A program made the translations under genes and the position numbers. From assembly GCF_039696035.1 (NCBI RefSeq), contig NZ_CP155567.1, positions 3,653,001 to 3,717,000 of the forward strand: DNA of 64,000 nt. Reading direction: 5' to 3'. The DNA comes from Microbulbifer sp. SAOS-129_SWC. GTDB taxonomy: Bacteria; Pseudomonadota; Gammaproteobacteria; Pseudomonadales; Cellvibrionaceae. Positions 44,371-54,147 of this stretch are shown here, piece after piece. How positions within the stretch are numbered: position 1 is the stretch's first letter; each line of letters begins with the position of its first letter. Under the pieces are notes generated by a model. The model was given only the letters and a program-made list of their open reading frames with translations, ran no database searches and was not told the DNA's origin.

Positions 44371-45486
44371 TTAATCGCCGTCGGCGTTCAGGTACTCTTC
44401 CACTTCCAGGTCGAAACCGGAAATGGCGCTGAAGCGGAACGGCGCACTCATCAGGCGCATTTTGCGCACCTTCAGATCGCGCAGAATCTGCGAGCCGGTA
44501 CCCACCTGCTTGTACACCAGATCCTGGCTGGGGCGCTGCTGCTTGCCACTGATCAGCCAGTCGATGCTCTCTTCGATCTCTTCGGTGGTTTCGTTGTGGC
44601 AAATCAGTACGACCACGCCCTTACCTTCCTCGGCCACACGCTGCATCGCACGGCGGAAGGTCCAGGGGGTGAACTGTTCGTCGCCGCGGCGAATGGTCAG
44701 CACGTCGCGCAGGGTATTGCCCACGTGCACACGCACCAGTGTCGGCTCTTCCGGCGTGGGCTGGCCTTTGACGAAGGCGAAATGGCGTTCGCGACGGGCC
44801 TTGTCCAGGTAGGTGCGCAGCTTGAATTCGCCGAACTCGGTGTGCACCTGGCGTTCGTTGGTGCACTCGACGGTTTTCTCGTTCAGCGCGCGGTAGTTGA
44901 TCAGGTCGGCGATGGTGCCGATCTTCAACTTGTGTTCCTTGGCGAACTTTTCCAGGTCGGGGCGGCGCGCCATGGTGCCGTCTTCATTCATGATCTCGAC
45001 GATTACCGCGGCCTGCTCGAAACCGGCCAGGCGCGACAGGTCGCAGCTGGCTTCGGTGTGACCGGCGCGGCTCAGTACGCCGCCGGCCTGGGCCATGATC
45101 GGGAAAATGTGGCCGGGCTGCACGATATCGCTGGACTTGGCATTGCGGGCCACGGCGGCGCGCACGGTGCGCGCGCGGTCGGCAGCGGAGATGCCGGTAG
45201 TCACGCCCTCGGCGGCTTCGATGGAGACAGTGAAGTTGGTACTGAACTGGGCGCCGTTGTCGCGGGACATCAGCGGCAGCTCGAGCTGCTCGCAGCGCTC
45301 GCGGCTCATGGGCATACAGATCAGGCCGCGGGCGTGGGTGGCCATGAAGTTGATGTCTTCGGCGCGCACCTGCTCCGCCGCCATCACCAGGTCGCCCTCG
45401 TTCTCGCGGTCCTCGTCATCCATCAGGATCACCATTTTGCCCTGGCGGATATCGTCGATCAGTTCTTCAACCGTATTGAGTTCCAT
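44371..45486 (-). CDS. ribBA: 3,4-dihydroxy-2-butanone-4-phosphate synthase with degenerate cyclohydrolase half
   Basis: The N-terminal half (1-200) is a full RibB enzyme: DDEDRENEGDLVMAAEQV, THARGLICMPM, TNFTVSIEAAEGVTTGISAADRARTV, PGHIFPIMAQAGGVLSRAGHTEASCDL. The C-terminal half keeps the RibA fold outline (VRVHVGNTLRDVL, GSQILRDLKVRKMRLMSAP) but lacks the zinc cysteines and catalytic arginine region, so only butanone phosphate synthesis is expected. The 371-residue form is common in gammaproteobacteria. The ATG at 45486 has AGAGAG upstream; an ATG at 45501 is possible. Confidence 0.94.
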   Translation of the reverse strand: MELNTVEELIDDIRQGKMVILMDDEDRENEGDLVMAAEQVRAEDINFMATHARGLICMPMSRERCEQLELPLMSRDNGAQFSTNFTVSIEAAEGVTTGISAADRARTVRAAVARNAKSSDIVQPGHIFPIMAQAGGVLSRAGHTEASCDLSRLAGFEQAAVIVEIMNEDGTMARRPDLEKFAKEHKLKIGTIADLINYRALNEKTVECTNERQVHTEFGEFKLRTYLDKARRERHFAFVKGQPTPEEPTLVRVHVGNTLRDVLTIRRGDEQFTPWTFRRAMQRVAEEGKGVVVLICHNETTEEIEESIDWLISGKQQRPSQDLVYKQVGTGSQILRDLKVRKMRLMSAPFRFSAISGFDLEVEEYLNADGD

Positions 45487-45562
45487 AAAGCTCTCTAACA
45501 TCGTGATTGGTGGCCTTCACTAAGACCGTGGCGATTCTTCGCATCAAGCCTGATAGCTTCGA

Positions 45563-46225
45563 TTAACCCTTGTAAAACCCGTGCTGCGCCAGGAATTCCG
45601 CTGTCAGCCCGTCGCTGTTCGGCTCGGCGGCCTTGTCGCCCTGAAGCAGGCGCTCCAGGTAGCGGGCAATCAGGTCCACCTCCAGGTTGACCCGGGTTCC
45701 GGCGGCGTAGCCGCCCATAATCGTTTCCTGCAGCGTGTGCGGCACGATGGTCAACTCAAACTCGGCGCCGTCCACGGCGTTGACCGTCAGGCTGGTGCCG
45801 TCGACGGTGATCGAGCCCTTGTGGGCGATGTACTTGGCCAGCCCCGCCGGCGCGCGCAGGCGGAAGCGCTCGGCGCGGGCTTCCTGCTTGCGCCATACGA
45901 CCTCGCCGATCCCGTCCACGTGGCCACTGACAATATGGCCGCCGAGGCGGGTCTGCGGGGTCAGCGCCTTCTCCAGGTTGACGCGGCCGCCCTTGCTCCA
46001 GTTGCCGACGGTGGTCACACCGAGGGTCTCGGCGGACACATCGGCCCAGTAGCCGTCGCCGGGCAGGTCCACCACGGTCAGGCAGACACCGTTGGTGGCG
46101 ATGCTGTCGCCCAGCTGCACGTCGGCCAGGTCCAGCTTGCCGCTTCTGATCCGCACGCGCAGGTCGCCGCCCTGCGGCTTCAGTTCGGCGATCTCGCCGA
46201 CGGCTTCGATGATTCCGGTAAACAT
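45563..46225 (-). CDS. ribE: Riboflavin synthase, alpha chain
   Basis: Dismutates lumazine to riboflavin. The 220-residue protein contains the two similar barrels of the family: MFTGIIEAVGEI, SIATNGVCLTVVDL, LGGHIVSGHVDGIGEV and again KGSITVDGTSLTVNAVDG, IVPHTLQETIMGGYAAGTRVNLEVDLIARYLERLL. It starts 5 bp after ribD and is followed by a 76-bp gap to ribBA. Confidence 0.96.
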   Translation of the reverse strand: MFTGIIEAVGEIAELKPQGGDLRVRIRSGKLDLADVQLGDSIATNGVCLTVVDLPGDGYWADVSAETLGVTTVGNWSKGGRVNLEKALTPQTRLGGHIVSGHVDGIGEVVWRKQEARAERFRLRAPAGLAKYIAHKGSITVDGTSLTVNAVDGAEFELTIVPHTLQETIMGGYAAGTRVNLEVDLIARYLERLLQGDKAAEPNSDGLTAEFLAQHGFYKG

Positions 46226-46230
46226 CAGCG

Positions 46231-47361
46231 CTATCTCTCGATATCCGTCGTGGCAGTGATGCGCCAGTCGTGGCCGACGGCGCGCATGTCGGTGATGGTG
46301 ACCGGCAGCATTGAGCCCATGCGTGCGATCGGCAGCTCGAACAGCGGCCGCGCAGTGCTGCCCAGCAGTTTCGGCGCCACATAGACGATCAGTTCGTCGA
46401 TATGGCCGCGGTAGAGGAACTCGCCGGACAGGGTCGCGCCGCTCTCCACCAGCACCTCGTTGCACTGGCGCCGGGCCAGCTCCTGCAGCAGTGCCAGCAG
46501 GTCGACGTGGCCGTTACCGTCGTCGGCCAGCGCAACCACCTCGGCGCCGGCTTTTTCCAGGCGCTCGCGCCGGGCGGCGTCTGCAGCTTCGGTCGTGACC
46601 ACCAATGTGGGGGCGTCCCCCTGCAAAATAAAGGCTTTCGACGGTGTGCGCAGTTTGCTGTCAACAATTACGCGCAGCGGCTGCACGCCGGCAGCGTCCT
46701 CGGCGGCGAGCAGTTCCAGCGCCATTTCGTCGGCGCGCACATTCAGGTTGGGGTTGTCGAAGCGCACCGTTTCCACGCCGGTGATCACCGCGCAGCTGCG
46801 CGCGCGCAGGCGCTGCACATCGGCGCGCGCGGCGGGGCCGGTGACCCATTTGGATTCGCCGCTGGCCATGGCGGTGCGGCCGTCGAGGCTCATCGCCGAC
46901 TTGCTGCGCACCAGCGGCAGGCCCAGCGTCATGCGCTTGATAAAGCCCGGGTTGAGCGCGCGGCACTGCACTTCCAGCAGCGGGCCCTCGACTTCGATGC
47001 CGGCGTCTTTCAGTTTGCGCAGGCCATCGCCGCTGACCGATGGGTTCGGATCCTGCATACCGTAGACCACTTTGCCCACGCCGGCCTGAATCAGTGCGTC
47101 GGCGCAGGGGCCGGTGCGGCCGGTATGGCTGCACGGTTCCAGGGTCACATAGACAGTGGCGCCGCGGGCGCGCGCGCCGGCGGCGTTCAGGGCTTCGATC
47201 TCGGCGTGGGGCAAACCGGCGCGGCGGTGCCAGCCCTCGCCGGCGATTGCGCCGTCGCTATCAACTATCACACAGCCGACACGGGGGTTGGGCATGGTGG
47301 TGTAGAGGCCGCGCTCGGCCAGCTGGACCGCGCGCGCCATCAGGGCCTGGGGAGTCTGCAT
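46231..47361 (-). CDS. ribD: Bifunctional pyrimidine deaminase/reductase
   Basis: Carries out the second and third steps of riboflavin synthesis. The 376-residue protein has an N-terminal zinc deaminase (PNPRVGCVIVD, GLPHAEIEAL, VTLEPCSHTGRTGPC) and a C-terminal NADPH reductase (PLVRSKSAMSLDGRTAMASGESKWVTG, CAVITGVETVRFDNPNLNVR, NEVLVESGATLSGEFL). Its ATG shares one base with the nrdR stop, so translation is coupled. Confidence 0.97.
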   Translation of the reverse strand: MQTPQALMARAVQLAERGLYTTMPNPRVGCVIVDSDGAIAGEGWHRRAGLPHAEIEALNAAGARARGATVYVTLEPCSHTGRTGPCADALIQAGVGKVVYGMQDPNPSVSGDGLRKLKDAGIEVEGPLLEVQCRALNPGFIKRMTLGLPLVRSKSAMSLDGRTAMASGESKWVTGPAARADVQRLRARSCAVITGVETVRFDNPNLNVRADEMALELLAAEDAAGVQPLRVIVDSKLRTPSKAFILQGDAPTLVVTTEAADAARRERLEKAGAEVVALADDGNGHVDLLALLQELARRQCNEVLVESGATLSGEFLYRGHIDELIVYVAPKLLGSTARPLFELPIARMGSMLPVTITDMRAVGHDWRITATTDIER

Positions 47362-47828
47362 CAGGGCGTCTCCGGACGCTTGCTGGTCAGGCGCTCGATC
47401 TCTTCGCTGAACTCGCTGACATCCTCGAAGCGGCGGTAGACCGAGGCGAAGCGCACATAGGCCACCTTGTCCAGCTCGCGCAGCTGCTCCATCACCAGCT
47501 CGCCGATGGCGCGGGCGGGCAACTCGCGTTCGCCGGCGGCCTGCAGGGCGTGCTTGATCTGGGACACGGCGGACTCCACCCGTTCGGTGCTGACCGGGCG
47601 TTTCTCTACCGCGCGCTGCATTCCGGCGCGCAGCTTGTCTTCATTGAAGGGTTCGCGCTGGCCGTTCTGCTTGATGACCCGCGGCAGCAGCAGCTCGGCG
47701 GTTTCGAAGGTGGTAAAGCGCTCGTGGCACTCAAGGCACTCGCGCCGGCGACGCACCTGGTCGCCCTCCGCCACCAGGCGGGAATCGACGACCTTGGTTT
47801 CGTCCGCGCTGCAGAAAGGACAGTGCAT
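47361..47828 (-). CDS. nrdR: Transcriptional repressor NrdR
   Basis: Zinc-ribbon and ATP-cone repressor of ribonucleotide reductase genes. The 155-residue protein shows [36 protein letters not shown] for the zinc ribbon (C3, C6, C31, C34) and an ATP-cone ([31 protein letters not shown]). It heads the rib block; glyA is normally directly upstream, but here a binding-protein gene intervenes. Confidence 0.97.
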   Translation of the reverse strand: MHCPFCSADETKVVDSRLVAEGDQVRRRRECLECHERFTTFETAELLLPRVIKQNGQREPFNEDKLRAGMQRAVEKRPVSTERVESAVSQIKHALQAAGERELPARAIGELVMEQLRELDKVAYVRFASVYRRFEDVSEFSEEIERLTSKRPETP

Positions 47829-47881
47829 GGGAAAATCGGCCCTGGGGGTTGGAAAACGGGCCGCAGTCTACCACAAGCGGA

Positions 47882-47912
47882 GCCCCGGGGCGCCATCGCG
47901 GCGCGCCCGGGG
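47882..47912. terminator. GC-rich hairpin after the binding-protein gene
   Basis: Inverted repeat GCCCCGGG...CCCGGGGC with an inner GGCGC/GCGCC pairing, in the gap between the binding-protein gene and nrdR. No T run is present, so it would weaken rather than stop read-through into nrdR. Confidence 0.45.
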
Positions 47913-47931
47913 CCACACCAGCGCCGCGCGG

Positions 47932-49029
47932 TTACAGCGCCTTGCGTTCGACGATGCGGTCCCAGAGCTTGTGCCTCAGCGCCAGCACACCGGGGTCGGT
48001 GGCCTCGGGGCTCCAGGTGTTGCCCAGCGCCTGCGGGTCGGGGTAGACGATGGGGTTGGCGCGCAGGGTCTCATCGACATACTGGCGCGCTTCGGTGTTG
48101 GCATTGGCAAACTGGGTCTCGTTGCTGATTTCGGCAATCACCTTCGGGCGCAATAGGTATTCCATCAGCTTGTAGGCGGCGTCCTTGTGCGGGGCGTTGG
48201 CGGGCATAGCCACGGTATCGATCCACAGCGGGAAGCCCTCTTTCGGCATGATATAGCGGATCTCGAACGGTTTGCCGGCTTTGCGCGCCTGCTGCTGGGC
48301 CTGCAGGATATCCCCGTTCCAGCCATGCACCATGCAATGCTTGCCGCTGGCCAGATCTTCCACATAGTGGCCGGAGTCGAAATCGGTGACGTAGAGGCGC
48401 ACCTTGGCCAGCAGGTTGGCCACCATCAGCTGGGACGCGGTTTTCATACTGCCCGGCTTTTTGCCTAGGTACTTGAGGCCCACGTCGTAGATTTCCTCCG
48501 GCGAGCGCAGCAGGGTCACGCCGCAGTGCGCCAGCTTGGACAGGTTGTCCGGGTCAAAAAGCAGGTCCCAGCTGTCCTCTGGCAGCTTGCCGCCGAAGGC
48601 CTTGCGTACCGCCTGCACGTTGTAGCCGATACCCACGGTGCCCCAGAGGTAGGGAAAGGCGTATGCGTTGCCGGGATCCGAGTGCTGCAGGCGCTGCATA
48701 AACTGCGGGTCGTTGTGTGACCAGCCGGGCAAGCGGCTGCGATCCAGCTTGGCGAGCATGCCGCCGGCGATATAACCGGGCAGGTTTTCCGCACTGGGCA
48801 CGATGACATCAAACTGCCGCCCTTCGTCGATCCACTGGTGCTCGAGTTCCTCGATGTCATCGAACTCGAAGTAGTTGACGGTGATCCCGGTCTCTTTCTC
48901 GAAGTTGGCCAGGGTGTCCTTGCCAATATAGTGAGACCAGTTGGCGAAATTCAGCTCCTCTGCCGCGGCTTCCTGCACAAGGCCGGTCACCAGCAACAGA
49001 GCGCCCAGAACAATATAAGTGGTGCGCAT
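47932..49029 (-). CDS. Polyamine-type ABC transporter periplasmic binding protein (PotD/PotF-like)
   Basis: A 365-residue secreted binding protein with a signal peptide (about 1-23, ending QEAAAEE). PotD/PotF-family features: LNFANWSHYIGKDTLANFEKETGITVNYFEFDD, DVIVPSAENLPGYIAGGMLAKLDRS, PYLWGTVGIGYNVQAV, SWDLLFDPDNLSKLAHCGVTLL, HGWNGDILQAQQQA, PKEGFPLWIDTVAMPANAPHKDAAYKLMEYLL. The ligand is probably putrescine or spermidine but residues were not checked in a structure. GGGGGAAG precedes the ATG at 49029. No permease or ATPase gene is nearby, so it is an orphan component lying between glyA and nrdR. Confidence 0.9.
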   Translation of the reverse strand: MRTTYIVLGALLLVTGLVQEAAAEELNFANWSHYIGKDTLANFEKETGITVNYFEFDDIEELEHQWIDEGRQFDVIVPSAENLPGYIAGGMLAKLDRSRLPGWSHNDPQFMQRLQHSDPGNAYAFPYLWGTVGIGYNVQAVRKAFGGKLPEDSWDLLFDPDNLSKLAHCGVTLLRSPEEIYDVGLKYLGKKPGSMKTASQLMVANLLAKVRLYVTDFDSGHYVEDLASGKHCMVHGWNGDILQAQQQARKAGKPFEIRYIMPKEGFPLWIDTVAMPANAPHKDAAYKLMEYLLRPKVIAEISNETQFANANTEARQYVDETLRANPIVYPDPQALGNTWSPEATDPGVLALRHKLWDRIVERKAL

Positions 49030-49324
49030 GCTTCCCCCTGTCGCAGCCACGGGCTGCGGAATGGACTGAACACCACCGGGACCGGCGTCCCGCCGTACCG
49101 GATGGCGGAGGCTCCGGTCACCGCTTGGAGCCCACAATCAAATGCCGCTTCCGCGCCCGCTGGCGCCGGAAACCGCAACAACGCCTCCCTGCGCTGCAAG
49201 ATACCGGCCAGCGCCGGCATAAATTGAATTTTTATTCGGATTTTCTAAGGGCGCCTATTAAACCAGATTTAACGCGGCGACTCACGGGTCAAGGGATAAG
49301 CTGCGCGGAAAAACCGACAGGCAT

Positions 49325-49354
49325 AAAAAAAGCGGCTCAGAAGAGCCGCTTTTG
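49325..49354. terminator. Terminator of glyA
   Basis: Inverted repeat AAAAGCGGCTC-AGAA-GAGCCGCTTTT with an added A run on the left, giving T7 on the minus strand, 22 bp after the glyA stop. Confidence 0.9.
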
Positions 49355-49375
49355 AGAACCAGTTCCGCAATCCAC

Positions 49376-50641
<1,266 letters not shown>

Positions 50642-50754
50642 GGTGTTCCCTCGGTAATGCGGGCTGATGTAGAGATAGGGTGCAACTATAGCCAGCTGAA
50701 CTATAGAAAGGCGCGCATTGTACACCAAGCAAATCGGCTCTGCGCGGCTATGAC

Positions 50755-50777
50755 GGCGCGGTCAGGACGACCGCGCC
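50755..50777. terminator. Hairpin after the outer membrane protein gene
   Basis: Perfect inverted repeat GGCGCGGTC-AGGAC-GACCGCGCC, 14 bp beyond the stop of the leftward barrel gene. There is no T run, so termination is likely but not certain. Confidence 0.55.
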
Positions 50778-50790
50778 GCGGGGAGGGGGA

Positions 50791-51285
50791 TCAGAAAGTC
50801 AGGGTCATGGTGCCGGACCAGAAACCGACATCCTGCTCGATCATGGTGTATTCCAGCTCAAAATTGGTGTTGGGGCCGTAGTTGATACCGACACCGGCGC
50901 CGAGCGAGACACCGGTATCATCGGCGCTGCGCCAGCCGGCGTCGACGCTCTCGTGCAGGATGCCCGCGCGGCCCTTGAAGTAGATGTCGCCGAAGGAGCG
51001 GTAGGTGCCATATCCGGCGATAGTCTGGATATCCACGTCGTTGCTGCTGCCGCCATTGAGGGCATCGGCGCTGCCGCTGACCAGGGAGGTGGTGTACTCG
51101 CCCTCGAAGCCCCAGCCGGACGGCAGGACGTAACCGCCGCGCAGCCCCACATTGATCGGGTTGTCGACACCCCGCATATCGATGTCCATCATGCCGATGG
51201 TGCCACCCCAGTAGCCGCCCTCGGCATAGGCCGCGGAAGAACCGACCAGCGCCAGTGCGGCGAGGCCTTTGACAATATTACGCAT
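50791..51285 (-). CDS. Small outer membrane beta-barrel protein
   Basis: A 164-residue protein with a signal peptide (MRNIVKGLAALALVGSSAAYA, cleavage before EGGYWGG). The mature part is built from alternating strands (INVGLRGGYVLPSGWGFEGEYTTSLV, IYFKGRAGILHESV, GVSLGAGVGINYGPNTNFELEYTMIEQDVGFWSGTMTLTF) and ends in phenylalanine, the outer membrane assembly signal. It fits an eight-strand OmpA-type barrel. Function unknown. Single gene. Confidence 0.88.
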   Translation of the reverse strand: MRNIVKGLAALALVGSSAAYAEGGYWGGTIGMMDIDMRGVDNPINVGLRGGYVLPSGWGFEGEYTTSLVSGSADALNGGSSNDVDIQTIAGYGTYRSFGDIYFKGRAGILHESVDAGWRSADDTGVSLGAGVGINYGPNTNFELEYTMIEQDVGFWSGTMTLTF

Positions 51286-51591
51286 TGGTAACCCCCAATA
51301 TTGCTGCTGTAAATAATTGCGCGGATTCTAGCCGCCTTTATTCCCCCGGAACCGTTACCCGAGTCACACTAGTGAGTGGTAGCCGCCGCCGGGCACCCTC
51401 CGACCGCCCCGGTCGCAGATTGGTTCCGGCGACCCGTCAGTCCATCGCCGGTGCCGGATTCCACTGCCATAAATCTGTCACCGCACTTTAATCACCCGGC
51501 GCTAGTGTGGTGCTGCCAGTTGTCGCCGGCGCCAGCTGGCGCCAAAGCGCACCGGCAATGGACCATAATGACTAACAAAAAGGGAGCCGAC
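51286..51591. other. Divergent intergenic region, no clear element
   Basis: About 306 bases between the barrel gene and the lipoprotein gene. It must hold promoters for both but I see no convincing -35/-10 pair, operator or repeat. Confidence 0.4.
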
Positions 51592-51993
51592 ATGCGTTCT
51601 GCCATCACACTGATTGCCATCCTTATGCTCAGCGCCTGCGCCGCCAACCAGGCCGCGCAGCAAATCACCGTCAGCGGTACCGTCGTACAGTCCGACGGCA
51701 AATACTACCTGCAGGGCACCAAGACCAAATACCACCTCAACGCCATGCCCCAGCTGCACTACCGCCAGTACCTGGGCCGTGAACTGCAGGTCAAGGGTGA
51801 GGTGCCGTCACAGTGCGCCCAGGTCTGGCAGGACGCCGTGGTGAAAGTCGGTGGCGACGCCGAGATGGTCGACCTGAACAAGGTCGACTGGTCGCCGTGC
51901 CTCGCGCCGCAAAAGGTCAGCCTGGTGACTGCCGATGGCAGCGAGCTGGTCTACGACTGGCAGAAAATCGATCTGGAAGATTACTATTTCTGA
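51592..51993 (+). CDS. Small lipoprotein of unknown function
   Basis: A 133-residue protein with a lipobox (LMLSAC, C16 followed by Ala, so outer membrane sorting is expected). The mature part is beta-rich (ITVSGTVVQSDGKYYLQGTKTKYHL, GRELQVKGEVPSQCAQVW, VSLVTADGSELVYDWQKIDLEDYYF) and resembles a small OB-like barrel, without a recognised family. The ATG at 51592 follows AGGGAGCC. It lies before the FNR-box region of the hemerythrin gene but seems a separate unit. Confidence 0.8.
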   Translation: MRSAITLIAILMLSACAANQAAQQITVSGTVVQSDGKYYLQGTKTKYHLNAMPQLHYRQYLGRELQVKGEVPSQCAQVWQDAVVKVGGDAEMVDLNKVDWSPCLAPQKVSLVTADGSELVYDWQKIDLEDYYF

Positions 51994-52107
51994 GCCACCG
52001 CACGGCGCCAATCGAGCGGGGCCGGCCGGCCCCGCTGCCCCCACCTTCGCCCTCCGGCTTGCGCACCGATACTGCCGTTATCACAGCCGCCAACAACCTC
52101 CGCGGAC

Positions 52108-52121
52108 TTGATCCAGGTCAA
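52108..52121. promoter_or_regulatory. FNR-type box upstream of the hemerythrin gene
   Basis: TTGAT-CCAG-GTCAA, one mismatch from the FNR consensus TTGAT-N4-ATCAA, centred about 67 bp before the start at 52,181. The position fits activation under low oxygen. Confidence 0.65.
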
Positions 52122-52180
52122 GTCGACGAACTCCGGTCCCGGCACCATGGTGATATCGGAAAAGAGAAAGGAGGTGGGCA

Positions 52181-52753
52181 ATGCACCGTATCTACCGGCA
52201 GCTCTGCCGCGACCACAAACACATGCAGCAATTGCTCGACGCCTTCGAGCGACTGCTGTTTGAATTGGGGCGCCGCGAACGCGACCCCGCTACCCTGAGC
52301 CTGATCCTCGACGCCCTCGACTACATCTCGGTTTACCCGGATCGCTGGCATCACCCGGTGGAAGACCTGGTGTTCGAGCGACTGCTGGACAAGCCCATTC
52401 CCAATCGCGACGCGGTCATTGCCACCCAGGCGGAACACCGCCGCATCGCCGCCGCCACGCGGCACTTGAACAAACTCTTTTACGCCGTAGCCAACGACGC
52501 CGCCGTCGTGCGCGAAAAGCTGCTCGATGCCGCCCGGCATTACCTGCAGCTGCAGCGCGAGCATATGCAACGGGAAAACTGCACGGTCTTCCCGCTGATG
52601 GAAAAACACCTGAGCGCCGCCGACTGGGCCGCCATTGAGGCGCGCCTGCAACTGCAGCGGGATGCCCTGTTCAATCCCGGGGTGAAGCGCATGTACGAAG
52701 CAATTCACGCATCTCTGGTGGAATCCGGCAGCCCGGTGGCCGCCATCGCCTGA
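52181..52753 (+). CDS. Hemerythrin HHE domain protein
   Basis: A 190-residue helical protein likely binding a di-iron site. Ligand candidates follow the family pattern: H12 (CRDHKHMQ), H57 or H58 (WHHPVEDLVFERL, with E61), H86 (AEHRRI), H128 (QREHMQRENCTVFPLME) and E132. Such proteins sense or handle oxygen, nitric oxide or iron in the cytoplasm. AGAAAGGAGG lies just before the ATG, an unusually strong ribosome site. The upstream FNR-type box and the nearby fnr and hemN genes suggest a role in the shift to low oxygen. Confidence 0.93.
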   Translation: MHRIYRQLCRDHKHMQQLLDAFERLLFELGRRERDPATLSLILDALDYISVYPDRWHHPVEDLVFERLLDKPIPNRDAVIATQAEHRRIAAATRHLNKLFYAVANDAAVVREKLLDAARHYLQLQREHMQRENCTVFPLMEKHLSAADWAAIEARLQLQRDALFNPGVKRMYEAIHASLVESGSPVAAIA

Positions 52754-52854
52754 GCGCAACAACGCGGTGCGCAATCAACCATTTTCCCGCCCGGGCCGAT
52801 AAACCACTTCTGCGCACCGCTCCGCCCGGCGGATTCAGTAACAAGGAGAACGCT

Positions 52855-53310
52855 ATGAGCCAGGGCAACCGCCACGGTATTTCCATCGGTGTCGAGCGGG
52901 TCGGCAATGAGTTTTACCTCTATTTCAAGGCCGTCGGCCGCCTCACGCACGACGACTACCGGCAGATCACCCCGCTGATCGATTTCGCCCTGCGCGAAGT
53001 GAAGGCGCCGCGGGTCAGGGCGCTGATGGATGTGCGGGAGTTCGACGGCTGGGAATTGCGTGCGGCCTGGGACGACTTCAAGCTGGGACTGAAGCACGGC
53101 AGCGAATTCTCACGGGTTGCGCTGCTCGGCGACGAGAAATGGCAGAAAACCGCGGCGCGCATCGCCAACTGGTTCGTTGCCGGCGAGGTGCGCTACTTCC
53201 AGGACGCGGACGAAGCGCTGGAGTGGCTATCGCAAATGGAGACAGAAGCGGCGGACAAAACCGGAGACGCGGGCCTGTGGCAGTATCCGACCTTCCCGCC
53301 CTACCAGTGA
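52855..53310 (+). CDS. SpoIIAA-like (STAS/UPF domain) protein
   Basis: A 151-residue cytoplasmic protein of the SpoIIAA-like group: FKAVGRLTHDDYRQITPLIDFAL, VRALMDVREFDGWELRAAWDDFKLGLKHGSEFSRVALLGDEKWQKTAARIANWF, EVRYFQDADEALEWL. The family has a STAS-like fold and an unknown role, sometimes with lipid binding. AAGGAGAAC precedes the ATG. It lies 101 bp after the hemerythrin gene in the same direction and could be in its transcript. Confidence 0.9.
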   Translation: MSQGNRHGISIGVERVGNEFYLYFKAVGRLTHDDYRQITPLIDFALREVKAPRVRALMDVREFDGWELRAAWDDFKLGLKHGSEFSRVALLGDEKWQKTAARIANWFVAGEVRYFQDADEALEWLSQMETEAADKTGDAGLWQYPTFPPYQ

Positions 53311-53333
53311 CCGCCCCGCGCGAACGGTAGGGG

Positions 53334-54098
53334 TCAGCTGTCGTAGCTGCAGTGGGTACCGGCCAGTTCGCTGAGGCCGATGAGGTCGAGGATCTCGACC
53401 TCGCGCCCGCTGACGCGGATCAGCTGTTCCTTCTGGAAGCGGGAAAACAGGCGGCTGACAGTCTCCGCGGTGAGCCCCAGGTAATTGGCGATATCGGTGC
53501 GCGGCATGGACAGCACAAACCGGTTGGGGGAATAACCGCGGCGCGCGTAACGGCTGGAGATATTGATCAATAGTGCCGCCAGGCGCGTGTCCGCAGAGCG
53601 CTTGCCCAGCAGCAACAGAATCTCGTTTTCCTGCTTCAGCTCTTCGGAAAAAATACTGTAAATCTGTTGCTGCAACGCCGGCACCTGCTGCGCCAGTATC
53701 TCCAGCAGGGAGAATGGCAGTACGCAGACACTGCTGTCTTCCAGCGCCTCGGCGTAACCGGGGTGGGTTCTGCTGCTGTAGGCGTCCAGGCCGAGCAATT
53801 CGCCAGGCAGGGCAAAATGGGTCACCTGGGTATCGCCGTCGGCGGCGATCACCGCCGACTTGAAACTGCCGGAGCGGATCGCGTAGAGATTGTCGAACGC
53901 ATCGCCGACATGAAACAGGGTTTCGCCGGCGCGCACCACCTTCTTGCGCCGGGTGATCTGCTCCAGCCGGTCGATATCCGGCTGCGACAGGCCGGCGGGC
54001 AGGCACAGGCGCCGCACCGAACAGCTGCCGCAACTGACCGCTGGCTTTTCTTCCGCCTTTTCTCCGGCCTGCTCGACTACCTGAGAATCCGCCATCAT
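53334..54098 (-). CDS. fnr: FNR-type oxygen-responsive regulator
   Basis: A 254-residue Crp/Fnr family activator. The oxygen-labile 4Fe-4S ligands are all present: C23, C26 and C32 (CGSCSVRRLC) and C125 (DSSVCVLPF), spaced exactly as in E. coli FNR. The helix-turn-helix MPRTDIANYLGLTAETVSRLFSRFQ carries the E-S-R type DNA-contact residues. The ATG at 54098 follows GGGGGATGG. It is downstream of hemN on the same strand, 49 bp after it. A half-site TTGAT lies in between. Confidence 0.95.
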   Translation of the reverse strand: MMADSQVVEQAGEKAEEKPAVSCGSCSVRRLCLPAGLSQPDIDRLEQITRRKKVVRAGETLFHVGDAFDNLYAIRSGSFKSAVIAADGDTQVTHFALPGELLGLDAYSSRTHPGYAEALEDSSVCVLPFSLLEILAQQVPALQQQIYSIFSEELKQENEILLLLGKRSADTRLAALLINISSRYARRGYSPNRFVLSMPRTDIANYLGLTAETVSRLFSRFQKEQLIRVSGREVEILDLIGLSELAGTHCSYDS

Positions 54099-54147
54099 CA
54101 ACCCATCCCCCGAAACACTGAGTTTATGCTGCTTGATAGTACACCCT

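Noticed and set aside
43825..45498. Open frame opposite ribH and ribBA
   Set aside because: Covers two conserved genes in antisense.
45487..45562. FMN riboswitch before ribBA
   Set aside because: The 76-bp gap is too short and lacks the conserved RFN boxes; no such element was found before ribD or ribH either.
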